A stretch of DNA of 64,000 nt from Chryseosolibacter sp044507775. GTDB taxonomy: Bacteria; Bacteroidota; Bacteroidia; Cytophagales; Cyclobacteriaceae. Below the pieces are notes generated by a model, which saw only the letters and a program-made list of their open reading frames with translations, made no database searches and had not been told where the DNA came from. The DNA is taken from contig JBIQIY010000003.1 in the NCBI GenBank assembly GCA_044507775.1, forward strand, positions 186,001 through 250,000, given 5' to 3'. Shown piece after piece: positions 51,715-61,080 of the stretch. The number at the start of each line of letters is the position of its first letter. Within the stretch, counting starts at the first letter, position 1. A program made the position numbers and the translations under genes.

Positions 51715-52830
51715 ATGACATCCATGAGAACTGTTTATCTCACCACCTACCTGCTTTTCGCCGTCTTCCTGACATACGGCCAGAATAAACTTGCCGAGGC
51801 GAAAAAAAAAATTGACGCCGGAAAATTTCAGGAAGCGAAATCCGACCTGACCCGGATACTCGATGCCGCCCCAAAGGACAAGGTGGCTCTCAACCTCAGG
51901 GGTGAGGCGCGGGCAGCAATGGATGACTTATACGGCGCCATCAGCGACTACACCTATGCGCTGGAGACCGACTCAACCTATACGGAAGCTTTGAACAACC
52001 GCGGTCTCGCCAAGGTAGCGTTGGGCGACGACGAGGCAGGAATCGCGGACTTCGACAAGGCTATCCGTTTTGACCCCCGTTACACAGACGCCTATACTAA
52101 CCGAGGCCTCGCTAAATACAATATCGAAGACCTGCAGGGCGCGTATTTTGATTTCTCCAAAGCCCTGGAACTCGGTCCGCCTGACGCCGACAAATATTTC
52201 AATCGGGGTGTCGTCAAAGCTGAGCTTGGAGAATTTGTCAGCGCGATCGACGACTATTCAAAGGCAATAGAACTCGACAAAAATGATCCGACTCTCTACA
52301 ACTATCGCGGTATTGCGCATTACAGCGTTGGCAATATTGATGAGTCCATTGCCGACTATGATCAGGCGATCAAACTGGACGCGAAAGATCCGGTGACTTT
52401 CGAAAACCGCGCGCTCGCCAGAAGCGCCAAGGAGGATTTCAAGGGAGCGCTCGCCGACTACAACAAAGCGATCGAGCTCGATAACGAAGACCCGGAAACA
52501 TATTACCTCCGCGGTATTGTGTACTATTACCTGGAAGATCACGACAACGCCATCGCCGATTTCACTAAAGCCATTGACCTGGATGACACCAATCCCATCT
52601 ACTACGACAACCGCGCCCTCAGCAGAGCTGAAAAAGAGGATTACTCCGGAGCGGTTGAGGACTTTACAAAATCAATAGAGCTATATCCCAACGACCCCGA
52701 AACCTACTACCAGCGGGCGCTGGTAAAGATCAGTATGAACAATCAATACGATGCCTGCCTCGACCTGAAGCGCGCCGAAGAACTGGGCTCCACGGAAGCC
52801 CGGAAGGACATAAAAAAACATTGTAAATGA
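51715..52830 (+). CDS. Tetratricopeptide repeat protein, secreted
   Basis: The 371-residue protein has a signal peptide (about 4-23, ending TYGQ) and about ten TPR units of 34 residues with the pattern A-x-x-D-x-x-K-A-I-x-L-D-x-x-x-x-x-x-Y-x-x-R-G-x-A. The units are unusually regular (ISDYTYALETDSTYTEALNNR and similar), so it forms a superhelical scaffold in the periplasm. A late ATG at 51724 is an alternative start. The stop overlaps the start of the following kinase gene as ATGA, so the two are translationally coupled. Confidence 0.9.
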   Translation: MTSMRTVYLTTYLLFAVFLTYGQNKLAEAKKKIDAGKFQEAKSDLTRILDAAPKDKVALNLRGEARAAMDDLYGAISDYTYALETDSTYTEALNNRGLAKVALGDDEAGIADFDKAIRFDPRYTDAYTNRGLAKYNIEDLQGAYFDFSKALELGPPDADKYFNRGVVKAELGEFVSAIDDYSKAIELDKNDPTLYNYRGIAHYSVGNIDESIADYDQAIKLDAKDPVTFENRALARSAKEDFKGALADYNKAIELDNEDPETYYLRGIVYYYLEDHDNAIADFTKAIDLDDTNPIYYDNRALSRAEKEDYSGAVEDFTKSIELYPNDPETYYQRALVKISMNNQYDACLDLKRAEELGSTEARKDIKKHCK

Positions 52831-53765
52831 AAGGAAGGCAGGCAGGGAAAAAGAATGCCATCGTCATCTTAAACGGAATATCCCTCAAGAAAAAGTTGTT
52901 TTACCATGAATATCTTCCCGCCCTCTCGGAAGTATATGATGTTGAAGTGCACGAGACTCTTTCGCGCAACGATGCGCGCATCCTGGCGTCCAAGTTCACA
53001 GAGAAGTATGTTGATATCATTATATCCGCGGGTGGTGACGGTACACTAAACCAGGTAGTAAACGGCATCCTGAAGGATCGGGAAAATGAGACGAAGCTGC
53101 CCGGAATCGGTGTTATTCCTATCGGATCAGGTAACGACTTCATGCGCGGGGCCGTTTCCACGCTCAATGTCCCCGAAACCATCAGGAGGCTTTCACAGAA
53201 TAGTTTGCGGCCTTTGGATGTCGGCCTGATTGAGTATTCCCTAACACCCGATAAAGACAGCCAAAGGTCTTCCGCTTATTTTGTCAACGTAGCAGACATT
53301 GGTATGGGCCCGGAGGTGGTCCGCCAGGTACTTGGCAGCGGCCGCCCATTCGGAAGCCGGGTCGCATATTTTAAAAGTATCGTGAACACGTTCCTCACCT
53401 ACAAACCCATGGTCGTCAGAGCGGCAAGCGACAACTGGACCTGGGAAGGAAAGCTGCGCACACTCGCCGTTGCAAACGGAAAGTACTATGGCCATGGCCT
53501 TTGCGTCGCTCCTGACGCGCGCATGGACGACCGGTCTTTCTCGGTTTTCATTTGTGGGAATGTTTCCCTGCTTGACTTCATGATACACGGCGGTTCGCTC
53601 AGGAAGGACAAAAAAGTGCAGCTGGATAATGTGCATTACAAGACTGCGACGGCTATTGAACTCACGAGTGATGCCCCCTGTCCCATCGAGGGAGACGGCG
53701 AGATCCTCGGGTGGTTGCCTGCGCGTATTACCATGATCCCTCGGCAATTAAATTTCATCCTTTAA
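52827..53765 (+). CDS. Diacylglycerol/lipid kinase family protein
   Basis: The 312-residue cytoplasmic lipid kinase has the nucleotide-binding ISAGGDGTLNQVV motif (about residue 69) and a following GVIPIGSGNDFMR, both signatures of the DAGK catalytic domain shared by YegS and bacterial DgkB. A beta-rich C-terminal domain follows, with an IEGDGE-type turn near the end. It phosphorylates diacylglycerol, a sphingoid base or a similar lipid. The ATG at 52827 overlaps the preceding stop by four bases. Confidence 0.9.
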   Translation: MKGRQAGKKNAIVILNGISLKKKLFYHEYLPALSEVYDVEVHETLSRNDARILASKFTEKYVDIIISAGGDGTLNQVVNGILKDRENETKLPGIGVIPIGSGNDFMRGAVSTLNVPETIRRLSQNSLRPLDVGLIEYSLTPDKDSQRSSAYFVNVADIGMGPEVVRQVLGSGRPFGSRVAYFKSIVNTFLTYKPMVVRAASDNWTWEGKLRTLAVANGKYYGHGLCVAPDARMDDRSFSVFICGNVSLLDFMIHGGSLRKDKKVQLDNVHYKTATAIELTSDAPCPIEGDGEILGWLPARITMIPRQLNFIL

Positions 53766-53836
53766 TTTTCCGCGCGTGCGAATCCCTGTTTTGGTTTTCG
53801 CCAATCTTTCAGAACTTTATCCCAGTAATCGCCTAT

Positions 53837-56110
53837 ATGAAATTGCTCTTCGCGTTGCCCCTGGCCCTGGTTTCAATTCTCGCTTCGGGGCAGGAGAAAC
53901 TGCTCACGCCGTCAGAGTTTCTCGGATATGAGCTTGGCGATCGGTTTACCAGTCATGCGAAGGCAGTTGAATATTTTCAACTGGTAGCCCGTGAGTTACC
54001 CAACGCGGAAATATACAAGTACGGCGAGACCTATGAACACCGCCCTCTGGTGTACCTCGTCATCTCCTCACCAGATAATTTCAAAAAGCTCGAAGAAATA
54101 AGAACCGATAACCTCCGCAGAACAGGACTCGAATCGGGAACGCCGGTCGGAAAAAAGATCGCCATTGTATGGCTGAGTTACAATGTGCACGGCAATGAGG
54201 CGAGCTCAACAGAAGCGTCGATGCAAACCCTTTACGAGCTTGGAAATGTTTCCAACCGAAAAGCGCAGGAATGGCTGGAGAACACGGTTGTGATCATCGA
54301 CCCGTGCATTAATCCCGATGGACGCGAGCGGTATATTAACTTCTACAACCGGTATGGCAATGCTCCGGCGAACCCTTCGTATGACGCGTTTGAGCATCGC
54401 GAACCGTGGCCAGGGGGAAGATCCAATCACTATTTTTTCGATCTCAATCGCGATTGGGCCTGGTGCTCACAAATCGAGTCACGCCAGCGAATCAAAGTTT
54501 ACAATGAATGGATGCCGCACGTGCATGTCGACTTCCATGAGCAGGGTTTCAACAGTCCGTATTTCTTTGCGCCGGCAGCGGAGCCCATGCACGAGGTGAT
54601 CTCTCCCTGGCAGCGCCAATTCCAACTCCTTATCGGCAAGAACAACGCACGATATTTTGATGAAAAGGGTTGGCTCTACTTTACCAAAGAAGTTTTCGAC
54701 TTGTACTACCCCAGTTATGGGGATACTTATCCCACCTACAACGGAGCGATCGGCATGACGTACGAGCAGGCAGGCGGGGGCGCCGGGGGTTTGTCGGTTA
54801 CTACAGAAACGGGAGAACCTCTGACGCTGCGCGATCGCATTCAGCACCATGTTACGTCAGGGTTGTCAACAGTTGAGATCACATCGATCAACGCCGCGCA
54901 AGTCACCGATGAATTTCAAAAATACTTTCGCGAAAACAACAACAATCCTGCGGCGACGTACAAGACCTATGTCATCAAAGCCTCCAATAATCCGGACAAG
55001 ATCAAAGAACTCACTGAATGGATGGACCGCCACTCGATCCGCTATGGGCATCCGTCCGCTGCGCGCAGCAGTCGCGGATTCAATTACCAGACCCGGAACG
55101 TTGCTCCCGTTAACGTTGCAACCACCGATCTCATCATCAGTGCTTACCAACCTAAATCAACATTCATAACCACCATCTTTGAACCGGTGTCTCATTTGTC
55201 GGATTCTCTTACTTACGACATCACGGCTTGGAATCTTATGTATGCGTACAACCTCGATGCGTACGCTTTGACCGAGAGGATCAACGTTGGCCAGCCGTAT
55301 CGCGCGGCCCAGCCGGACCCGATACCGGGCGAGGATCAACCTTATGCCTACCTGTTTCACTACAGTAGCCTACGCGATGTTGAATTCCTTTCCGCTCTGA
55401 TGCAGCATGACATCAAAGTACGCTGCGCGGCAAAAGCATTCGCGGTCAACGGAGAAACTTTCGCAGCGGGTTCTTTGATCATCACACGACGCAACAACGA
55501 GAGTTCTTCGGATTTTGATACGACGCTGAGAGCGCTGGCAGAAAATTTCAACCGGAAGATCTTCACCGCTGAGTCGGGTTTTGTTGAGGAAGGCAAAGAT
55601 CTGGGTTCGGGCGAACTGAATTTCCTCCCCTCACCGGAGGTTGCAATGCTGTTCGGCGATCAAACGTCGGCCCTTTCCGCTGGCGAAATATGGCACTTCT
55701 TTGAACAACAAATCCATTATCCGATCACACAGCTTGGCACGCAATATTTTTCGAATACAAAGTTATCCCGGTATGACGTGCTGATCATTCCGGAGGGATC
55801 GTACAAACTGCTTGACGAGTCTATGCTTGAGCGGCTGCTAGCCTGGATTCGCGAAGGCGGGCGCCTGATCCTCATGGGCAGTGCCCTTGATTCATTTGCT
55901 GACAGGAAAGGGTTCGGCCTTAAGAAATATGCTACCGATGCAGAAAGGCAGGTGGCCGAGAAATCAGACACCGGCCGTTTTCTTCTGGAAGGTATTCCCA
56001 GATACGAAGAGATACAGCGTCGGCAACTTTCGGAAAGAATCTCCGGAGCCATCTATAAGGCTCAGCTCGATAACTCACATCCGTTGGCATTCGGAATGAA
56101 ACGCACCTAA
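53837..56110 (+). CDS. M14 family zinc carboxypeptidase, frame-disrupted at the end
   Basis: The 757-residue frame starts at an ATG with a signal peptide (about 1-20, ending LASGQ). A zinc carboxypeptidase domain (about 40-360) has HGNEASSTEA, INPDGRERY and HVDFHEQGFNSPYFF, and a late YEQAGGGAGG; these supply the two His and the Glu zinc ligands and the catalytic Glu region. The frame then ends at a TAA (56108-56110) after HPLAFGMKRT. The bases that follow encode the rest of the family's C-terminus in the +1 frame, so the gene is broken or mis-sequenced here. An upstream in-frame ATG at 53711 overlaps the kinase gene and is rejected. Confidence 0.85.
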   Translation: MKLLFALPLALVSILASGQEKLLTPSEFLGYELGDRFTSHAKAVEYFQLVARELPNAEIYKYGETYEHRPLVYLVISSPDNFKKLEEIRTDNLRRTGLESGTPVGKKIAIVWLSYNVHGNEASSTEASMQTLYELGNVSNRKAQEWLENTVVIIDPCINPDGRERYINFYNRYGNAPANPSYDAFEHREPWPGGRSNHYFFDLNRDWAWCSQIESRQRIKVYNEWMPHVHVDFHEQGFNSPYFFAPAAEPMHEVISPWQRQFQLLIGKNNARYFDEKGWLYFTKEVFDLYYPSYGDTYPTYNGAIGMTYEQAGGGAGGLSVTTETGEPLTLRDRIQHHVTSGLSTVEITSINAAQVTDEFQKYFRENNNNPAATYKTYVIKASNNPDKIKELTEWMDRHSIRYGHPSAARSSRGFNYQTRNVAPVNVATTDLIISAYQPKSTFITTIFEPVSHLSDSLTYDITAWNLMYAYNLDAYALTERINVGQPYRAAQPDPIPGEDQPYAYLFHYSSLRDVEFLSALMQHDIKVRCAAKAFAVNGETFAAGSLIITRRNNESSSDFDTTLRALAENFNRKIFTAESGFVEEGKDLGSGELNFLPSPEVAMLFGDQTSALSAGEIWHFFEQQIHYPITQLGTQYFSNTKLSRYDVLIIPEGSYKLLDESMLERLLAWIREGGRLILMGSALDSFADRKGFGLKKYATDAERQVAEKSDTGRFLLEGIPRYEEIQRRQLSERISGAIYKAQLDNSHPLAFGMKRT

Positions 56111-56372
56111 TTATACGCTGAAAACACACGAGCGCCGCTATGCATGGCTGAGCAACGGATGGAACGTCGGCTATTTTGGCAACATCGTTAAACCCGTCCA
56201 GGGTTTTGCAGGCTACAAAGCGAACCGCCCCCTTGCTAATAGTTTGCTGGTTGGCATGGAGTACATCGGTCAGGGGTCGGTAGTCTACTTCGTCGACAAC
56301 CCGCTATTCCGCAATTTTTGGCAGGATGGCAAGATGTTGTTCGCCAACGCGGTGTTTATCGCTGGCGAGTAG
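56106..56372 (+). pseudogene. C-terminal remnant of the M14 peptidase in the +1 frame
   Basis: Read from 56106, codons run without a stop to TAG at 56370-56372. They give a block starting PNYTLKTHERRYAWL, then VGYFGNIVKPVQGF, GMEYIGQGSVVYFVDNPLFR and a final FANAVFIAGE. This is what the family shows after the HPLAFG stretch. It has no start codon of its own. One extra base (or two missing) near 56098-56106 would rejoin it to the preceding frame. Real mutation or a sequencing or assembly error are both possible. Confidence 0.75.
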
Positions 56373-56467
56373 ATTCCGCGGAACTCCGAATAATATTGAA
56401 GAATTCCCGTCGCGGAACGTTAGGATTCGACAATATTTCGCCAACTTAAGTAATCAAGCCCAATGTT

Positions 56468-57481
56468 ATGAAAGCAGCAGCGCTAGTTCTTTTCGGAATT
56501 ATTCTCTCCATTCAGTCCGGACGGGCCCAGGATCGCACGATTGTTTCGAAGGCGAATGACTTTCTGGTTCTGCTCAACGAGGACCAGGCCGGGGAAGCCA
56601 GGTACGACTTTGATGATGACGAACGATTCGACTGGCACTACATCCCGCGGGAACGGAACGGCATCGCATTAAAAGACATGAACGAAAAGCAACGGCAAGC
56701 AGCCCTCGCGTTGTTGCGTTCCTGCCTCAGCGACCAAGGATACCAGAAGGCAAACAGTATCATGGCCCTCGAAAATGTCCTGCGCGAAGTTGAGAACAGA
56801 ACGGCGGACGATACCTACCGCGATCCGTTGAATTATTCAATCACTGTATTTGGAAATCCGGATGAGAACGCCTTATGGGGCTGGCGTCTCGAGGGCCATC
56901 ACATCTCACTTAATTTCTCCTCGGCTGACGGTCAGATCATTTCCTCCACGCCTACCTTTTGGGGGAGCAATCCCGCGATCGTCAGATCCGGAAGAAATAC
57001 AGGCCGCCAGGTACTGAAACAGGAAAGTGATCTTGGATTTACGCTGGTGAATTCCCTTAGCTCCAACCAGATGAAAACTGCTGTCATCTCACCGAAGGCC
57101 CCTTCTGAAATTATCACGAGGAATCAGCGAACAGCAGAATTGCAGGAGGAGAAAGGACTTGGATACACGCAGATGAATGAACAGCAGCAAAAACTCTTTC
57201 GGCAGTTACTGAACGTCTATGTCAGGAATTACCAATTCGGCTTTGCCAAAAGATTGATGGACAAAATAGAAAAGGCGGGAATCGACAATCTTTCCTTCGC
57301 ATGGGCCGGAAGCCTTCAACCCGGGGCGGGCCATTACTATCGCATACAAGGTCCGATGCTCCTGATTGAATATGACAACACTCAGAACAATGCCAACCAT
57401 GTTCACACCGTCGTGCGCGATCTGACCAACGACTTTGCCGGCGACATCCTCCGCGAGCACTATCAGCAAGAGCACAATTGA
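56468..57481 (+). CDS. DUF3500 family protein
   Basis: The 337-residue protein has a signal peptide (about 1-20, ending GRAQ). The DUF3500 pattern is clear: FDWHYIPRERNGIALKDM near the start, then NYSITVFGNPDENALWGWRLEGHHISLNFS, and a late GHYYRIQGPMLLIEYDNTQNNANHVHTVVRDL. The histidines in HHISL and NHVH suggest a metal site, but the family has no established activity. It sits 95 bases after the end of the M14 remnant and ends 9 bases before the convergent hutF. Confidence 0.88.
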   Translation: MKAAALVLFGIILSIQSGRAQDRTIVSKANDFLVLLNEDQAGEARYDFDDDERFDWHYIPRERNGIALKDMNEKQRQAALALLRSCLSDQGYQKANSIMALENVLREVENRTADDTYRDPLNYSITVFGNPDENALWGWRLEGHHISLNFSSADGQIISSTPTFWGSNPAIVRSGRNTGRQVLKQESDLGFTLVNSLSSNQMKTAVISPKAPSEIITRNQRTAELQEEKGLGYTQMNEQQQKLFRQLLNVYVRNYQFGFAKRLMDKIEKAGIDNLSFAWAGSLQPGAGHYYRIQGPMLLIEYDNTQNNANHVHTVVRDLTNDFAGDILREHYQQEHN

Positions 57482-57490
57482 TCCGCGCCT

Positions 57491-58909
57491 TTAACCGCGA
57501 TCAGAAATGTTTTTCATGGCACGCCGAAAGCTTTCAGTGATGTCATTTTCGTCCTTGTGACGCAGTCCTTTTGCAATCCAATCGCCGTCGACGATGGTAC
57601 CCATCACGCTGGCACCATCCGCCGTGTACACCAGCGAAGAAAGCAGATGCTCAGGTGTCGCAGCATTCAGCAGCGGACCGTCACCGTTATAAACTGCAGC
57701 GTCCAGTGGTTGTCCAACCTCAAAATAGTCTTGCGATATCAGACCCATCGCACGCTTTCCGGAGAAGTGCGTGTTTCGCACCAGCACCGAAGCGCCATCC
57801 GCAAAAGTATTTCTCTTGTGATTTGTCAACCGTTGCGTGTAGTCAAGCCAACGCAGGTCCTCCAGCGGGTTCAGGCTGATATGGCTATCGGTACCGATTG
57901 ACCAGTGGTCGGAATTTTTCGCAAAGTCAGTCAGCCGGAAAATCCCATCTCCCAGATTTGCTTCCGTTCCAGGACAAAGTACCACATGGGCGCGACTTCT
58001 GGCGAGGCGCAGAACCTCATCATCCGTCAGGTGAGTGCAATGAATAAGATGGAAACGCTCATTCAATTCCAGATTGTCCAGCAACCATTCAACGGGACGT
58101 TTCTTCAAAAACGAAATGCAATCATTGACTTCCTTCAGTTGTTCCGCCGCATGCATATGAAACGGAATCCCGGCAGGTCCCTGCTGCGCGATGCGCACGA
58201 CATCCTTTGCATCGGCAGCGCGAAGGGAGTGGACACCGAATCCGACATGCGCGGTTGTGAGATTTCGCACCAGACGAGAGCAATCGTCCAATAATCCGAA
58301 GTACTGGTCAATATTTTCAAAGCAGAATCTGCGCTGAGCTGGCTCCGCTGACTTTCCGAAACCGCCCTTCTGATAAAAAACCGGGACAAGCGTGATCTTG
58401 ATTCCTGCAATCGCGGCGGCGGCTAAGAGACTCACGCTCATTTCGGCACGGTTGTCATACGGTCTGCCGTCTTTATCGTGATGCAAATACTGAAACTCGG
58501 CAACATGCGTATAGCCGCGCTTCAATAACTCCGCATATAGCATAGCCGCGACCGCTAGCATTTCGTCCGGATCCAGTGTGAGTGCGCAGGCATACATCGC
58601 CTCGCGCCAACTCCAGAAGTCATCAACCGCATTGATCTCGTGCTTCTCCGCCATCCCGGCCATTGCAAATTGAAATGCATGCGAATGCGCGTTATTAAAA
58701 CCGGGAACAGCGAAGCCGTTTACAAATTCAACGGGACTGGTCGGATCAATCAGTGAATTCGAGATATGCTGAATTATACCGCGGTGATCAACTTGTACAA
58801 ATGCAGGAGAGACCCATCCGGTAGATTGGAGGAGGGCTTTGAATTGAAAAGTTTTTACTGCACTGCTCTCTCCCACTCGCTGCGAAGATTCCTGGGTGCC
58901 TGTATTCAT
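57491..58909 (-). CDS. hutF: Formimidoylglutamate deiminase
   Basis: The 472-residue amidohydrolase converts N-formimidoyl-L-glutamate to N-formyl-L-glutamate and ammonia. The metal site is visible in NNAHSHAFQ, an FHMHAAEQ histidine, HLIHCTHL and GTDSHISLNP. These are the pattern of HutF in the five-enzyme form of histidine degradation. A hutG-type gene lies 57 bases upstream on the same strand, so the two final steps are together. The first three enzymes (HutH, HutU, HutI) are not in this window. N-terminal residues 1-15 have no clear counterpart and an internal start is possible. Confidence 0.92.
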   Translation of the reverse strand: MNTGTQESSQRVGESSAVKTFQFKALLQSTGWVSPAFVQVDHRGIIQHISNSLIDPTSPVEFVNGFAVPGFNNAHSHAFQFAMAGMAEKHEINAVDDFWSWREAMYACALTLDPDEMLAVAAMLYAELLKRGYTHVAEFQYLHHDKDGRPYDNRAEMSVSLLAAAAIAGIKITLVPVFYQKGGFGKSAEPAQRRFCFENIDQYFGLLDDCSRLVRNLTTAHVGFGVHSLRAADAKDVVRIAQQGPAGIPFHMHAAEQLKEVNDCISFLKKRPVEWLLDNLELNERFHLIHCTHLTDDEVLRLARSRAHVVLCPGTEANLGDGIFRLTDFAKNSDHWSIGTDSHISLNPLEDLRWLDYTQRLTNHKRNTFADGASVLVRNTHFSGKRAMGLISQDYFEVGQPLDAAVYNGDGPLLNAATPEHLLSSLVYTADGASVMGTIVDGDWIAKGLRHKDENDITESFRRAMKNISDRG

Positions 58910-58966
58910 CTTTCAAAGGAAGATTGCGTTTGGAGTGCCAACCATCCAACCCGAACTATAAAGCTA

Positions 58967-59779
58967 CTAATCTTTGAGCGAAATGAGCGTTTCTGAAATG
59001 CGACTCAGCGCCTTATACAGTAGTTCCCCCATTTTTTTGGCCCTTCCCGGATCATAGTCTTTTTCCAGGTCATCCATGTAGTTGATTTTACTCATTTCCA
59101 GCTGAAGAGCATGCTGTCTTTCCGCAGGCAAACCATAATGCCGGGTGATGTAGCCGCCCTTGAAAGGGTCATTGTGCTGCAGCGTGTAGCCCCCGGTTGA
59201 CAATGCCTTTAATGAGGTTTTAATCAGCTCCTCATGCGCCGAAGTTCCATCCGCACTGCCGAGGATAAGGTCGGGAAACGGTTCCTTTCGAATAGTGGAC
59301 ACTTTCCGCCGAATTGAATGACAGTCCCACAGCAAAACCCTTCCAAACTCCGCATGCGCTTCCGCGAGCAACTCACGTAACTTGTCGTGGTACGGTTGAA
59401 AATACAATTCTTTGCGGCGCGTGGTCTCTTCGTCCGTAATCAGCGGGCGGCGGTCTCGGTATAGCGGCTGATTCAAAAACGTTGTGACAGGGCAGAGGTC
59501 CGTAATGATCCTGCCATCACGATACAAAGGTTCGCTTTCAGGATGGCGATTGAGGTCAATGACCCATCGGCTCCACCTGGCACTGATCACCGTGATCCCG
59601 AGCGACGGAGCAAAGCCGTACAACCGATCCACAAACCAGTCGGTGTCATCAGGAGCGGATAGCAACTCCGGGTCAAATTGTTCTCTTAGGTCCGATGGAA
59701 ATTCAATCCCGCAATGAGGAACACTCAAAATGATAGGAATGCGTGACGCGTTGGGACGAACAACCTGATAGTTCTGCAC
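58967..59779 (-). CDS. hutG: N-formylglutamate amidohydrolase
   Basis: The 270-residue zinc enzyme hydrolyses N-formyl-L-glutamate to glutamate and formate, the final step of the HutF route. The N-terminal IILSVPHCGIEFP, the VIDLNRHPES pattern and the LLWDCHS stretch are characteristic of the family. The start is a GTG at 59779. It lies upstream of hutF with a 57-base gap, and no other hut gene is in view. Confidence 0.92.
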   Translation of the reverse strand: MQNYQVVRPNASRIPIILSVPHCGIEFPSDLREQFDPELLSAPDDTDWFVDRLYGFAPSLGITVISARWSRWVIDLNRHPESEPLYRDGRIITDLCPVTTFLNQPLYRDRRPLITDEETTRRKELYFQPYHDKLRELLAEAHAEFGRVLLWDCHSIRRKVSTIRKEPFPDLILGSADGTSAHEELIKTSLKALSTGGYTLQHNDPFKGGYITRHYGLPAERQHALQLEMSKINYMDDLEKDYDPGRAKKMGELLYKALSRISETLISLKD

Positions 59780-59818
59780 ACTGAAAATGTTTATGTGGTT
59801 ACGTCAGGCCGAACCTGT

Positions 59819-61078
59819 CTAGTTTTTTTTTCTTGTTTTCTTCTTGTCGGATTTTTCATCATCGATGGCACCGTTATCCAACGATTTGTTTACTTCGCGC
59901 ACCGCCTCCACGGCATCCTCGAGTGAGACTTTCAACGATTCAAGCTCACGCTTCAGCTCTGCAACGCGATCCTCTGCCACGAGTTCCCTCTTGAGCTTCA
60001 TGATGCGATCGAAGCTCTCGTCAATTCGGGACTCCGGGATTGTACCGTTCTTCACCATCCCCCGAATGATCGAGTGTACCTTGTCTACGGTGCGTTCGTC
60101 GCTGCCGGAAATATTATTGGAGAATGTCATGATATCTACTCCGGCGAGGATTGCCAGGCGAATCGCGTCTTCGAGTCCATAGTGCTTGGCAATGGCGTGC
60201 ATTTGCATGTCGTCTGTAAAAACAACGCCATCGAAATGCAGTTGTTTGCGCAGAATACCTCCGATAATATCGTCGGACAATGTGCCGGGATTGCCATCCG
60301 GATCCAGCTTCTTGTTCACAATATGTGAAGTCATTACCGCATCCGTATAACCCGAGGCGATCAGCGCGCGATAGGGTTCAAGCTCACGGGCTTCCCAGGT
60401 ATTTGTAACATCGGCAATGCCCAGGTGTGTGTCAGCCTTGGAGCTGCCGTGGCCGGGGAAATGCTTCAGTGATGTCAATACGTTGTACTTCCGGTGTCCT
60501 TTGATAAATTCTTTTGCTAGAAGAGTCACCGAGTCTTCATCAGCACTGAACGCGCGACCGTAGCGCGCAATGATCGGGTTGTCGGGGTTAGACGCAAGAT
60601 CGACCACCGGCGCAAAATTTACGTTGATGCCGAGCCCTGCGAGCGTCGCCGCGGTGGCTTCTGAGTAGAACCTGACGGAATCTAGATTCCCGGCCTTGCC
60701 CATTGCCTCGGCAGTAATCGAACGCGGAAAGCCATACTTCTCCTTCAACCGATTTACCCGGCCACCCTCCTGATCGATGCAGATAAAGAGCGGTATCGGC
60801 GCGACTTGCTGATAAGTCCAGGTGATTTTCTTTAGTCCTACAAAGGAGTTCTTGGCCGGGATGTTTTTCTCGAATATGATGATTGATCCGACTTTGCCCC
60901 TGCGGACTTCTTCGAGAACGAGCGGATCCACTGCTGCCTTCGGGAACCCGATCAGCAACATCTGACCAATTTTGATATCCAGGCTGTCGGCTTGCCCGGC
61001 GTCAGGTCGCTGTTGCGCATTGACTGCGAACGCGCTGGCAGCAAGAAATAAAACAAAATACTTTGTGTACCTGATCAT
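59819..61078 (-). CDS. Glycoside hydrolase family 3 protein (NagZ-type beta-N-acetylhexosaminidase)
   Basis: The 419-residue protein has a signal peptide (about 1-21, ending VNAQ) and a GH3 catalytic barrel with CIDQEGGRV and the nucleophile-region FTDDMQMHA. The acid/base motif KHFPGHGSSKADTHLG is the KH(F/I)PGHG-x4-D-x-H signature of NagZ, which cleaves N-acetylglucosamine from peptidoglycan fragments. The C-terminus is very basic (KSDKKKTRKK). It is the last gene of a probable operon, 2 bases after the PBP4-type gene. Export to the periplasm, unlike cytoplasmic NagZ of E. coli, is usual in Bacteroidota. Confidence 0.92.
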   Translation of the reverse strand: MIRYTKYFVLFLAASAFAVNAQQRPDAGQADSLDIKIGQMLLIGFPKAAVDPLVLEEVRRGKVGSIIIFEKNIPAKNSFVGLKKITWTYQQVAPIPLFICIDQEGGRVNRLKEKYGFPRSITAEAMGKAGNLDSVRFYSEATAATLAGLGINVNFAPVVDLASNPDNPIIARYGRAFSADEDSVTLLAKEFIKGHRKYNVLTSLKHFPGHGSSKADTHLGIADVTNTWEARELEPYRALIASGYTDAVMTSHIVNKKLDPDGNPGTLSDDIIGGILRKQLHFDGVVFTDDMQMHAIAKHYGLEDAIRLAILAGVDIMTFSNNISGSDERTVDKVHSIIRGMVKNGTIPESRIDESFDRIMKLKRELVAEDRVAELKRELESLKVSLEDAVEAVREVNKSLDNGAIDDEKSDKKKTRKKN

Positions 61079-61080
61079 GA

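Noticed and set aside
56096..56110. Programmed +1 frameshifting in the M14 gene
   Set aside because: The junction lacks a slippery codon and stop context such as CUU-UGA, so a mutation or sequencing error is simpler.
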